Assembly (NCBI GenBank): GCA_001465935.1 | Contig: LNKV01000001.1 | Location: 682,001 to 746,000, forward strand | DNA length: 64,000 nucleotides | Direction: 5' to 3' | From: Clarireedia homoeocarpa | Taxonomy: Eukaryota; Ascomycota; Leotiomycetes; Helotiales; Rutstroemiaceae | Shown: piece by piece, positions 48,074 through 59,354 of the stretch | Numbering within the stretch: position 1 is the first letter of the stretch | Layout of the letters: every line of letters begins with the position of its first letter | Program-made: the position numbers and the translations under genes | Notes under the pieces: model-generated | Told to the model about the DNA's origin: nothing | Database searches by the model: none | The model's input: the letters and a program-made list of their open reading frames with translations, nothing else

Positions 48074-51000
48074 AGGAAGCATCAGACTTCACAATTATCG
48101 CGCACCACTAGAGTGGCTTGCGAAGAGGCTAGGAAAGCCCACTCTTTCGGGACCGAAATTCTTGTACATAAATAATTCACCGGGGCGGTGGATTTAATTT
48201 CCTTTATCGCATAGCGACGGTCGACTTGCATACAAGCGTTCTGGCATTACTTGTTCCTTTTTTTATTACCTGCATACACCTCCAGGGTTTGCTTGCTCCC
48301 TAGGAGATTGCTCCTTCTAATGGCATGCACCACTTACACCACACGACGACATACACCATATAGCATACTTTTTTCTTCCGCATGAGATGCACACAGACTT
48401 CGATTACCAGCAACTGGACCCAAAAATCTTAATGTCTTTCTTTATCCTTTGTTGACACCTGTGTGATGGGCCGGGAGGATGGCCTAATCCAGAACAAATG
48501 GATACCATACACAAAACCGCATACCACAGTTTATGTTTCTACTACGAGCGAATGAAGAGAACTATGAGCTCTTGAGAGTTGAGAACGGCTGAAAGGAATG
48601 CTGCACATTCATTTGGCTTGCTCCCTCTTCCCTCCCTATCCGACTTCTATACTTGATGGGGTGTAGATACATAACAAACAATCCGTTCGTTACCTTTGAG
48701 GGCTTTTCAACCATAACGGCAGATGGTGTGTATGAATATATTATATCGTGTACGAAATATGCGAACAAAAAAGCAGAGATAAGCTACGGAGAGAGCAATA
48801 TGTGTGGCTCTTGCTTAAGCAGGCTTTGGTTTGAGTTGGTTCTCTCGATTCTCAATTGTTATTTTTTTGTATTGCAAAGGGACTCTTTTCTTGTTTTGTA
48901 TGAGTTTTTCTATTTCCCTTTTCCTTTTCTTTTCCAAGGGTAAACATAGCGGTATTGGAAGAGCAGATTTCGGAGTTTTTTTTTTTTTGTTACATCTGGT
49001 TTTCTTCCCTTCTCTTATTCCTCTCTTTGCCCTCCTGAAAAAAAAAAGAATGTGGATGGTTTGGGGGGAAAGATCAAATCAAATCATATTGGAGACGGGT
49101 CTGGGGGCGTAGAATTTTGGCATCAGAGGGTGTTATTTTTTGTTTTATGTTGATTTACTTGTGAGCGGAGTTGCTCCTTGTTTCTGCAGTCAATGAAAGA
49201 TTGGGAGATGAAGATGAAGATGAAGATACATAGATGGTGATGAAGATGAGAGATGAAGTATACTCAGAGAGAGAGACGCAAGCTACCATGGGCAAAAATG
49301 TGTACATGAATAGGAGAAAAGTGAGCGAGGTACAGGCAAGGAAGGAAGTCGATAGCGGCGGAAAATAACATCAAGTGCTGAACAAGGGAATCGATTGATT
49401 GTTTGTGAAGAATACTGAGTACAAAAAGAAGTGAGAACAGAGAATAAATGAATAGGATGGATGGGATGTCGAATTTATAAGATATGAGTATCAAAGAGGG
49501 TTGACTTTACATTTTAGTCTTTGATTTTTTGTGATGTGATATGATGTGTATACTGTGATATAACCTGATGTGATGTGCTCTTTGACTTTGCAAGATTTAT
49601 ATATAGTTGTGTATCTGCTCATCTCTCCCTATATTATTTGTTGTTGTTGGTTCGGAAGTAAAGTAAAGTAACGTGTAACCCCATGATCCACCCCATCAAA
49701 TGAGCCACTTTTTACCTATCTATATTCGACTTCAATTCTCAGTTAAGTAGTAACAACAATTAAAATTAAATAAATCTACATAGAAGGAACCAAAGTAGGG
49801 TCTCCTAAACGATTTGGGCAGGTCCTTTTATTATGCCCAGGTTGTTTGTTTTGTTTACACATTCCACACTGTAGTTGATTGAGTTGACAAGCACCGGATC
49901 TTCGCAGAGAGCTAGCTAGCTCTTTAGACTCGAGTAAAACGGACTTTGGATTCAGGTCGTCGATTCAATTGCCAAATCGTTGAACCACTACCAGCTTCGT
50001 CCTTCCCAATATACATACATACCCAAGACCCTTTGTTTATTATCAAGGATATATATATATATATATATATATAATTCGTTATATCTTCCATAGTACCAAG
50101 TAAGGCAGGGCGGATGGATAGATACCCTTTTGAATGCAGACCAAGAATAACTATATTGAACTATTAATTATCTCCTCTTCCAACACAGTCAACCGGCGGA
50201 ATCGTTGTGATATTTGTGGCAAGAAGTTAGTTGGTTGCATTTCAGCTATTCTTCGGGAAAGTGTATTTATTCTGAGACACTTCGTACTTGTATGTACTTC
50301 TTTGCAGCTTTCCGCTTACTTAATCCGGGTGTCGAATTGAGTGTCTGAATGAAATGGCGAGATTCAATTGAGCCTCTCTCTTTATTGAGTTCTGGTATGT
50401 TAGGTTGTTGTTGATTTATTGATAGATTAAGTTGAGTTGTAGAATATAGGTAAAAAGTGGCTCGTTTGATGGGGTGGATCATTTGATGGGGGTGGGACGT
50501 TAAAGTAAAGTAAAGTATTATATATACTCGTGTGACGACTCGTACCGATTCGCACCTGAGTCATGTACACACATAGTTAGTTATACTTGAGTCATGCACT
50601 TCACTAAGGGTATCGCTAAGGTTAGTTAACCCCCTCTGGTTCTATATAAGGCCTCTTCTTCTTCTTCCTGTAGTCTATATACTCTTAGTTCTTTAGTTCA
50701 ATAAGTTATTTATTTAGTACTTTTATTAACTTGGTGGTTTCGTTACAACTTGTAGATTATATTATATGTCAAGTAGATAGATATATTATAGAAGATAGAG
50801 AGGGATATATATATTTATTTGTGTATCTAACAAGTTAAACTCTACTCTCCTCTATTCTATTCTAAATTATACGTCTGTCCTCGCTAACTATAACTTTTCT
50901 TTTCTTTGTTTTTATTTATATATTTATATATATCCTGATATAAGTTAATTAGTTGTTTATTTTAATTAATATCTTAACCTACCTAGTTAATCCAACTAGC

Positions 51001-51952
51001 TAACTCTGTTTATTTCTACTGTAAGAATTACTATCCTATCCCATCCTATCCTATCCTATCCTACCCTATCCTATCCTATCCCATCCTATACCATACATCC
51101 CCATCCCCCCCATCCTCATCCCCCTCCCCCTCTCCCCACTCCATCCATCCATCCATCTATCCATCCACCCATTTCTCCTCATACAACCCTCCCTCCCTCC
51201 CAACTCCCAACCTCCAACCTCCAACCTCCAACCTCCAACCTTTCCCATTAACGTTAACTTCTCTCTCTCTCTCTCTCCTTACCTACCTACTACCACCTAC
51301 TACCCTCAGGCTTGGGCCGGCCGGCCCTCCTCCAATATAAATAAACAAACCATCACCATCTAACCCCTACCCTACCCTACTCTACTCCGGCCTAACTTTT
51401 CTCTCTCAAAACTACTCACTATACTGCATCTATATATATCTACATCCTCTCCTCCCTCTCCCTACTTCTGCTTCTGCTTTTCTCCTCTCTCTCTGACCCC
51501 CTTCTCCTTCGTAATCGCACATTGTTCCAAAGCGACATATACAATTTATCATTGTATAGTGTTCCAAACCGACATATGCACTTTACCCTCAATATTGTGT
51601 ATACTAGGAAGATACCAGAACTACTCTAGGTACAATGTTCGACAACACTTCAAACAATTAAAATATAAAAAACACTACATATCAGTCATCATTGTGATCA
51701 GTTCTTAGCTACCTAGTAAGTAAATAATCTACCCTACTCTAATAAGTGCTGTCATTCACTGCAATCTTAAGTTCCTTGTTCTGTACCACCATCACCACAA
51801 TCCATCCATATCAACCCATCAGTCATTCATTTTTTTATCTACTCATTCCATCAATTCATCTCGGATAATCATAATTTCCATCGCCGTCACCAAGAGCCAA
51901 TAAAGATATCCTTATTCCATACATCCATCTTCATCACCAAGCTGCGTCCAAC
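48074..51952. other. Intergenic region with microsatellites and a solo LTR
   Basis: About 3.9 kb between the convergent Ser/Pro-rich (+) and pyruvate carboxylase (-) genes. No gene is supported. It contains (TA)n at 50051-50072, TCCTA/CCATC repeats at 51035-51170, CCTCCAAC repeats at 51205-51242 and the LTR below. AAAGTA-type motifs flank the LTR. Confidence 0.6.
50531..50747 (+). mobile_element. Solo LTR of a retrotransposon
   Basis: A 217-bp segment begins TGTGACGACTCG and ends TTTCGTTACA. The ends form the short TG...CA inverted repeat of LTRs (TGTGACGA against TGTAACGA). It carries a TATA-like CTATATAAGG at about 50643 followed by a pyrimidine-rich stretch, the usual U3/R layout. Flanking 5-mers ACTCG (50526-50530) and ACTTG (50748-50752) look like a target-site duplication with one C-to-T change. 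No internal retroelement coding sequence is present, so it is a solo LTR. Confidence 0.65.
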
Positions 51953-54900
51953 TTACTCGCTTGGCTTAACAATCCTACAGATGAGATCCGAGCCAGCAAC
52001 TGAGTCTCCCTCTTTAATCTGCATACTGCCAACCTTACCCGCATGCGGAGCCGAGATAACCATTTCCTATATGTTAAATTAGATAAATGTTTCCCCAACA
52101 GAGTAAAAATACATAGAAGGAATAATAAAGAGATCAAGCATACCATCTTCATCGCACTGAGAACAGCCAATGGGTCACCCTTCTTGACGTCTCCACCCTC
52201 CTTTACTCTCAACTCAACAACCACACCAGACATTGGTGCACCAACTTGGGACGAATCTCCTGGATCGGCCTTTGGTCTAGCAGTGTTCTCTACGGCTGCC
52301 TTGTTATCGTCGACAGTGACTTGTCTCACTTCTCCGTTCATCTCATAGAAGACTTCTCTCTGTCCAGTGGTATCCGACAAAGGACCAACGGCAAGAAGCT
52401 TCAAGATCAAAACCTTACCCTTCTCCAACTCGACATGGAATTCCTCGCCGATTCCTGGTGCAGAAAGGAAGTAGCGAGTAGGCAGAACACTGAGATCACC
52501 AAACTTCTGAACGAACTTCTTGTAATCGTCGAAGACCTTGGGGTACATGGCATAACTTGCAACATCGCATTCGGTGACACTGCCCCACTTAGCGTGGATC
52601 TCCTTCTTGATTTGTGCAAGGTCGAGAGGTTCCAAGAAAAGACCTGGTCTCTTATCAAGCTTACGTCTGCCACGTAGAGCATTTGTTCTTAATGGTTCAG
52701 GGAAACCGCCGTATGGTTGACCCATTAAACCTTCGAAGAATTCGAGAACTGAACCTGGGAAGTCTAATTCACCAGCTCTCTGTTGAACGGCGTCATAGTC
52801 GAGTTTGTTGGAAACCATGAATTGGGCAAGATCACCAACGACCTTGGATGTAGGTGTAACCTTGACGATATCACCAAGTAAAGCATTGGCTTGTTCGTAG
52901 GCTTTTTTGGTCTCAGCCCACTGGGCACCAAGGCCAAGTTGGGATGCTTGGAACATCATATTGGTCAATTGACCACCAGGGATCTCGTGCTCATAAACAT
53001 CGGGATCGGTGCCATGTAATCCTGCCTCAAATGGAGAGTAGAGGAGACGAAGTTGAGACCAATATGTGTCGATGGCTCGAACATGATGAACGTCCAAACC
53101 CGGATAAAGATCAGTGCCATCCAAGGAAGCAAGAACAGCACCGACGGAAGGTTGACTGGTCAATCCAGAAAGGCTGTCAGTAGCAGTATCGACAACGTCA
53201 GCACCTGCTTGGGCACAAGCAACCATGGAAGCAACACCAGTACCAGCAGAGTCGTGGGTGTGGACGTGGATTGGAAGATCTGGATACTTTTTGCGGATGG
53301 AGCCAATCAAGAGAGTAGCAGCCTTGGGCTTGAGAACACCAGCCATGTCCTTGATGCCAAGAATGTGGATATTCATTGCCACGAGTTTTTCGACCATATC
53401 CATGTAGTACTCCAGGTTGTACTTCTTCTTTGGGTTCTAATTAAATGGTTAGTAATCGCTACTAGTGATTTCCGCTCAAAATGGTGAAGCAAAGTGTTAT
53501 CAAAATGAGAAAGTATGATGGTGATGAAGAAATTCCGGTAAAGGCCAGAGTCCAAAATCCCGAGGGTTCCAAAAAGTACTTTTGTCCTAGGGGTTAGTCG
53601 AGCCTGGAGCTCGACTGAGCAACTTTCTGGGGGTGCTTTGGCTCTGGAGGTGCAAATTGAGACGAGACTGAGCACTGGCAGCATAGTCACAATTGCTGCA
53701 GTAGTATTTTTGTGCAGCAATATCTCTGGCCCAGCGTCTAGTCCGTGAAGGATTTTTGTTAACTTTGATGATACTAGCAGCATTGTTGATGTGTTTCTGA
53801 GTAAGCTTGTGGGGGCCATGCTGATGACTTTGAGCGACAAGCTGTGATGAGTATCCAGTATAGCTCAATTGAGGTGCAAATCGGAGCCTGCGATTAGAAC
53901 AAGTAGAGCTCCCAAAGTACTTTGATGACAGGTATGCAGGAATGCGGTGCAAATCGGTAACAGTGATAGTATACGATGTGAACCGGAAAGTACTTTTGCG
54001 TCCAGTATGTGTCGAGTTGAGATGAAGATCCGAGCCAGCGATGGATATCCGGTGAGAAGTGAAGGGTAGAGGGGAAGAAGTGAAGAATGGAGGGGAAGAA
54101 GAGAAGTGGAGTGGGAGAAAGGGGAGATGGGTGGGAAGAGGGGAATGAGATCTCCATGGAAGGAACTTGTAGCGCTTGCCGTTTTCCCTGACCCTGAAGT
54201 CGAATAAGAAAGAGTAATTTAACTTACGAGGAAGTCTCCACTATAGCACACTGTTCCTTCAACAACTCCTCCGGCCTTGTGAACAGCCTTGATACCAACT
54301 TCGAGCTGGTCAATGTCGTTAAGCGCGTCAAACACTCTGAATATGTCAACACCATGCTTCTTAGCTTGCTCACAGAAGTGATAGATAGCGTTATCCGGAA
54401 GCGAGGAGTAAGCGACACCGTTGGCACCACGCAACAGCATCTGGAAAGGAATGTTTGGAACCAGCTTTCTCATCTTTCGAAGTCTGTCCCATGGATCTTC
54501 GTAAAGGAAACGCATAGCAACATCGAAAGTGGCACCACCCCAACATTCCAAACTGTACAAGTTGCTGTAAGCATGACTTGTCTCTTTGGCAATGTTCAAA
54601 AGATCGACTGTTCGAACACGGGTAGCAAGAAGAGATTGATGGGCATCACGCCATGTGGTGTCCATGAGAAGACATCCCTTGTTTGCTCTAACAGCTTTAG
54701 CGAAAGCTTCTGGTCCTTCGGAAACGAGAATATTTCTCCATCCCTTTTGGCATGGTACGCTGGTATCAATCTTGTTTCCGCTGTTGTCAAAGAGTTCTGG
54801 CATGATAATTTCACCCTTGAATTTAGGCTCACCAATTTGTCCCTTAATGCTACTGCCATTGACTGCAAGATCTCCCAAGTAAGCCAACAACTTCTGAGCT

Positions 54901-57900
54901 CGATTTTGTCCGCCCACAAGATCATACAGTTCCGGAGTATCGTCGATGAACGTCGTCCAGCAATTACCCTCAATGAATGTAGGGTGAGTAAGCAAAGATG
55001 TCACAAAAGGAATGTTAGTCTTGACTCCGCGAATACGGAACTCAATCAAAGCACGAAGAACCTTTCTTCTGGCAATCTCGTAGGTAGAACCGTGGCAAGT
55101 ACACTTCGTTAACATTGAATCGTAGTAGGCTTTCACGTGACACGCAAAAGGTTAGTAAAGGTTGTGAAGATGTTGTAAAGGGTATAAGTATAAGTAAAGA
55201 GAACGAGCAAGTAGATGAAAAAAAAAAAAAAAAAAAAAAAAAAAGTGCAACATGGTCCGAGCTGGTAGTGCCAATCACATGTGGCGATTAAGTGAGTTCC
55301 AAGATGGTAGTCGTATGTAGCAATTAAGTGAGTGCCATGATGAATCGAGCTGTTGATGAAAGATACTGGCAATCGTATGTAGCATTTAAGTGAGTGCCAA
55401 GATGGTTCGAGCTGGTGAGGAAAGATACTGGCAATCGTATGTAGCGATTAAGGTCCAAAATGTCCAAGAAGATCTGGTGAAGGTTGGACCGAGCTAAGAG
55501 CTCGACCCGGACGCCGCAGCGGCAGCACGCTTCTTGTGCCTCTGCGATGTGAAGTGGGAGTCCAACTTCTGGGTAGTGCTGGTAGCAAAGTCACAGACTT
55601 CGCAGTAGTGCTTCTTTGCAGCAATGTTTGCCTTTGCCCAAACGTCATACTCGGGATTCTTTGCAATCTTGGGTGGAATGCCTTTAACCTTGTCGATGTG
55701 TCTCTTGGTAAGGTAATGCTCATTGAGGTTTGTTGAAGATTCAAAAGGAAGACCGCAAGTGGTGCATGTGAATCTCCCCTCCGCCTTGGCCTTTGCTTTT
55801 GATTTGGAGGCCGATGCACGTTTCTCAACTAAATCACGCTTTGCTTCATACCTGCGGCGTGTAGCTTTCCACTCCGCCCAGTTACTGTTCTTGGCTCCGT
55901 TTGCCTTCTTCTGTTCAGAAGCACGTTGCAAGGCCGCGGCTTGCTTAGCCAGGAGTTCCTCGGCAGTGAGATGTTGGGTTTCTTGACCTGGAATACCCTC
56001 CTCAATTGCAACATGAGAGCAACAACCATCATAATCGATGCTAGCGATTTCTCAAGGGCAGAGGTGTTGCGGCATGTTATAAGTTCTGGTCTTAGAACGC
56101 ATAGCCCAGAACGCGAGGTTAAGGTGCCGGAATGTACGCTCATCAGACACCACAAAAGGTGTTAGTTCATCTAGACAGCAGGACGGTGGCCATGGAAGTC
56201 GGAATCCGCTAAGGAGTGTGTAACAATTCACCTGCCGAAGGCAACTGAGAAGGCAGACTCGAGTGCGAGGAAGAGAACACGAACTGAGAATGTTGCCACC
56301 ACATTAGGTATAGGTGCCCAGCAGAGAAGTCCCTTATGAGTGATAGCAAATCCGTCATCCAAAGCATCCTTGATGTGTCGAGGAAGAAACTCCAGCTTGT
56401 CATACTGGTGCCATCGTTTAGTTACACCGGAGGAAGCAGTACCAGAGCCAACGTAGATTTTGTAACGGCATCCTTCTTTCTCAAGCACCAACACGTAGAC
56501 ACCCCAGAGTCTCTTGCATTTTGATGGCAAGCCTTTGAAAAATGCAATAGTTGGTGGAGATTTAGCTTGGAGAGCATCGAAAAGGCCTGGTGCAAAATCG
56601 AGCAACGAATCCTTCATCAGCTTCTCGGCCACGTCTTGGGAGGTAAGAATGGCATCGTGGACATTGTTCTTGGATAGGGCAGGTATGAGGCTAAGGAAGG
56701 TCCACAGTAGCCATAATACATACTCCTGAATGTCAGAAACCTGTTGAGACATCTAGAAGATAGTTCTCAATCGCATGTAGCGATTATATCAGATTCTTGA
56801 AGACGATGAGAATGATTGAGCAAATCGGAGGTGCTGATTTACTCAGATTCTCAAAGACAATGAGAATGATTGAGCAGATGGTCGCGAATCGGATTTAGCG
56901 ATTAACCCAGATTCTTGTAAAGAGAGTGCGGATTATTGATCCAGTAGTTGCAAATCGTAGGTAGTGATTAACTCAGATTCTTGTGTAGAGAGCGTAGACT
57001 TGGTGGAGCTTTGTGATGTTGCGTTGATGAAGCAAAGAGAAGAAGTATTCCCATCTTGTTGACATGTTTTGGTATCCAGAGGAAGGAGCGGCCCAAAAGA
57101 AGAAGGAGCATCGAATTTTTCATGTTGTTGGTAGGTACCAGTATCCAGGAGCAAGATGACTGTTGATAATGACGTAACTAAGGTCGAGATGTCCACTGAG
57201 ACAACTTTGTCGAAGCCGTAGTGAATGTCCAAAAATAAAAGGACAATGCACTCGCAAAGATCATTAAAAGAATAAAAGGTGTTGGTAGAAGAAGATAAAT
57301 TGTAGGGGGGGGGGATATGTCCGAGACGATGTGAACATTCAGAATCATATGAATGTCCCAGATGAATGTCATAGATGAGATGAGCGTCTATAATGACGAA
57401 ACCAAACTATGGTTGGGAATGTCCGACATGACAAGATTGTCCAAGACGTTGAAAATGTCCAAAATCAAGAGGAAATTCGAAATGGGGTTTAATGTTTGAA
57501 AAGAAAATGAATAATCAACTTACGTGTAATGATAGCACCTGCAAATCCATTACCACCATCAAGACGAACACCATTGCCACCAGCAGATCGATAAACCTCA
57601 ATCTTTCCAGTATCCGGCTGGAAGCCCTGTGCCGGATCTTCGGTAGTGATACGGCACTGAATAGCGAAACCTCTGGTAGAGATACGATCTTGTGTAAGAC
57701 CCAATTGAGTGAGTGTCGCACCAGCGGCGATCTGAATTTGAGCTGCAATAAGATCAATTCCAGTGATCTCTTCGGTGATTGTATGCTCGACTTGAATACG
57801 TGGGTTAATTTCAATAAAGTAATATCGGTTCTGTTGGTCAACCAAAAACTCAGCAGTTCCTGCATTGCGGTAGTTGACCGACTTGGCAAGTTTGACTGCA

Positions 57901-59354
57901 TCATTCAAGAGAGCATCTCGAACTGCAGTTGGAAGATCCTTGGCAGGTGCTAATTCGACCACCTTTTGATGTCTTCGTTGTACGGAGCAATCACGCTCGT
58001 ACAAGTGAACAATGTTTCCGTGGTTGTCTCCCAAAAGTTGTACCTCAATATGCTTTGGTTTGTCAAGGAATCGTTCGACGAAAACAGTTCCGTTACCAAA
58101 TGCAGACTTGGCTTCAGAAGTAGCTCTTTGGAAAGAATCCTCAAGGCTGGATTGTTCTCTAACCACACGCATACCACGTCCACCACCTCCGAAAGCGGCT
58201 TTGATGATGATTGGGAAACCGTACTCGTCTGTGAATTTCTTTACATCCTCAAATTTGTCGACGGCACCATCGGTACCTGGAACGACCGGAACTCCGGCTT
58301 TAATGGCGATTTCTCTGGCAGAAACCTTGTCACCAAGAGCATCGATAACTTGTGGTGAAGGTCCAACGAACTAGTGCAAAGAATGGTGGTTAGCGGGGTA
58401 AGCTGCAGGTGGATAAGGAGGGGTTGTCCACTAACAATCAGGCCAGCCTTCTCAACATTTCGAGCGAACTCAGCATTCTCAGAAAGGAAACCATAACCTA
58501 TAAAATGATTAGATAAAATTATTCTCTCAATTTTGACAAGTCGTCTCTCACCTGGATGGATCATTTGAACGCCATGTTCAACAGCGATCTTGATAATCTC
58601 GTCCCCTGCCAAGTACGCACCAACCGGTGTATATTGACCCCGCTTGCCGATAACATATGCCTCATCGGCCTCTGTGATACAATTTTAATCAGCTTCTCTC
58701 TCAGCCGTGTAGAATTCGTAGACAATACTCACTCTGCCTGTGCATGCTAAGACGGTCCTCATAACTGGCCCTCTTGTTAGCTTGTACCCCATTGTATGAT
58801 TATCGCCAAGGCATTGGTTACCTGTAGACTGCAACGGTTTGCAGAGAAAGTTCATGGGCCTGGCAGAGAAGACGAGTCAGTTTCTTGCATGATGGCTACT
58901 GGACGTGTGCCAGCTCTGTGCGGGGTTTGCAAACTTACTGTACGGAAGATCTGAAGAGAGAGAAGGCTCGGGTCAGCAACGATGCTCAGATGGTCAGCTC
59001 AAACGCAATTGACGGTAACATACACGAATAGCTACACAACATGGTCAGTTGAGTCACATCACACAACACTAAAAAAGAGTGAAAATGATGGGATAAACTT
59101 ACGGATTTCTCCTCGATTGGCCACTATGTATCACAAGAGACGTAGATTAGCATAAGCTGCAGGAACTGTTGAGGGTTGCTCAGGGTGTTGGGGCAGTTTG
59201 CTGTTTGCTCACCAAGAATCTTCTTCAGTTGCATAATACTGGAGTTGGCTCTGATCCGATGAACGGTTTGTGCCTGCTTCAAGTCGCTCCCCTCTTCAAA
59301 GACTTCAGAGTAAGTCCCATCTCCATGGGGGCCCTTTTCGTCGTGGGAAGCCAT
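51953..59354 (-). CDS. pyc: Pyruvate carboxylase
   Basis: Twelve exons: 59354-59213, 59123-59103, 59031-59024, 58950-58939, 58859-58822, 58764-58733, 58671-58552, 58497-58436, 58370-57524, 55129-54228, 53436-52144, 52066-51953; 1196 aa, normal length. The enzyme carboxylates pyruvate to oxaloacetate using ATP, bicarbonate and biotin, for anaplerosis and gluconeogenesis, in the fungal cytosol. Biotin carboxylase: VANRGEI start, [12 protein letters not shown] loop, [30 protein letters not shown]. Carboxyltransferase: [47 protein letters not shown] metal-site region. Biotinyl domain: AMKM (Lys 1158), with an intron exactly after it, then [20 protein letters not shown]. The 5' end is split into very small exons (8 and 12 nt). 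Introns 9 (2394 nt) and 10 (791 nt) carry mobile-element sequence. Confidence 0.97.
53437..54227 (-). mobile_element. Intron-resident element, degenerate copy (pyc intron 10)
   Basis: This 791-nt intron is far longer than ordinary introns of the gene. It contains a zinc-finger remnant (53587-53840) and AATCG-N7-CGATT-type inverted repeats at 53454-53470, 53879-53895 (perfect) and 53952-53968. The segment TCCAAAAAGTACTTT with the GTCGAG...CTCGAC inverted repeat at 53567-53618 matches the clathrin intron. The repeat at the downstream edge runs directly into the TACTAAC branch point and TTAG acceptor, so element and intron ends nearly coincide. Confidence 0.65.
53587..53840 (-). pseudogene. C2H2 zinc-finger remnant
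   Basis: The frame encodes [16 protein letters not shown] then [20 protein letters not shown], and stops after a short tail. It aligns by eye to the C-terminal finger of the gene in intron 9 ([20 protein letters not shown]). The second zinc-binding His of the finger is replaced (SQSTPRK instead of SQRHKK), and the nuclease domain is absent, so it is probably non-functional. Confidence 0.6.
55273..55449. repeat. Downstream array of four AATCG-N7-CGATT repeats
   Basis: Copies at 55273-55289, 55309-55325, 55371-55387 and 55433-55449, the last exactly AATCGTATGTAGCGATT. The last three are spaced 62 bp apart and belong to a longer ~60-bp tandem unit that includes GATACTGGC and the words GGTTCGAGCTGGTGAGG / ATCGAGCTGTTGATG. 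Confidence 0.85.
55494..56752 (-). pseudogene. GIY-YIG nuclease-like + two C2H2 zinc fingers, nested in pyc intron
   Basis: Same strand as the host gene. The first part (56752-56228, 174 codons) has a GIY-YIG-type core: [14 protein letters not shown], then [22 protein letters not shown], with an Arg in the expected catalytic helix. The frame then breaks: reading resumes in another frame at 56207 ([11 protein letters not shown]...), 23 nt after a GT and ending in AG, too short for an intron. This second frame runs to 55494 but contains one TGA at 56054-56052. After it come [20 protein letters not shown], finger 1 ([23 protein letters not shown]) beginning CTTC and ending TKRH, and finger 2 ([20 protein letters not shown]), ending SQRHKKR and a Ser-rich tail. 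The pairing of a cutting domain with DNA-binding fingers is what a homing or transposition endonuclease would have. It is probably a recently inactivated copy. Confidence 0.65.
56033..56049. repeat. AATCG-N7-CGATT copy inside the nested gene
   Basis: AATCGATGCTAGCGATT has perfect 5-bp arms and lies two bases from the in-frame TGA that interrupts the nested coding frame. Confidence 0.75.
56769..56968. repeat. Upstream array of four AATCG-N7-CGATT repeats
   Basis: Copies at 56769-56785 (AATCGCATGTAGCGATT), 56823-56839, 56887-56903 and 56952-56968, spaced 54-65 bp, each followed on + by A-rich CAGATTCTT-type sequence (TTAACYCAGATTCTTGT). Confidence 0.85.

Larger units (their letters stand above)
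55130..57523 (-). mobile_element. Intron-resident GIY-YIG/zinc-finger element (pyc intron 9)
   Basis: The whole 2394-nt intron between DNA encoding GAIIT and PYYDSML. Donor GTAAGT, branch TACTAAC and acceptor AAAG leave pyruvate carboxylase in frame. In host sense it contains: diverged direct repeats around GAATGTCC (57188-57240 and 57417-57468); four 17-bp inverted repeats (56952, 56887, 56823, 56769); the nuclease/zinc-finger gene (56752-55494); four more inverted repeats (55433, 55371, 55309, 55273); and a 27-nt T tract (A on +, about 55218-55244) before the branch point. Boundaries given are the intron ends; true element ends are not known. Confidence 0.7.

Noticed and set aside
54279..55112. 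277-codon plus-strand frame within pyruvate carboxylase
   Set aside because: Antisense shadow of the conserved carboxyltransferase exon.
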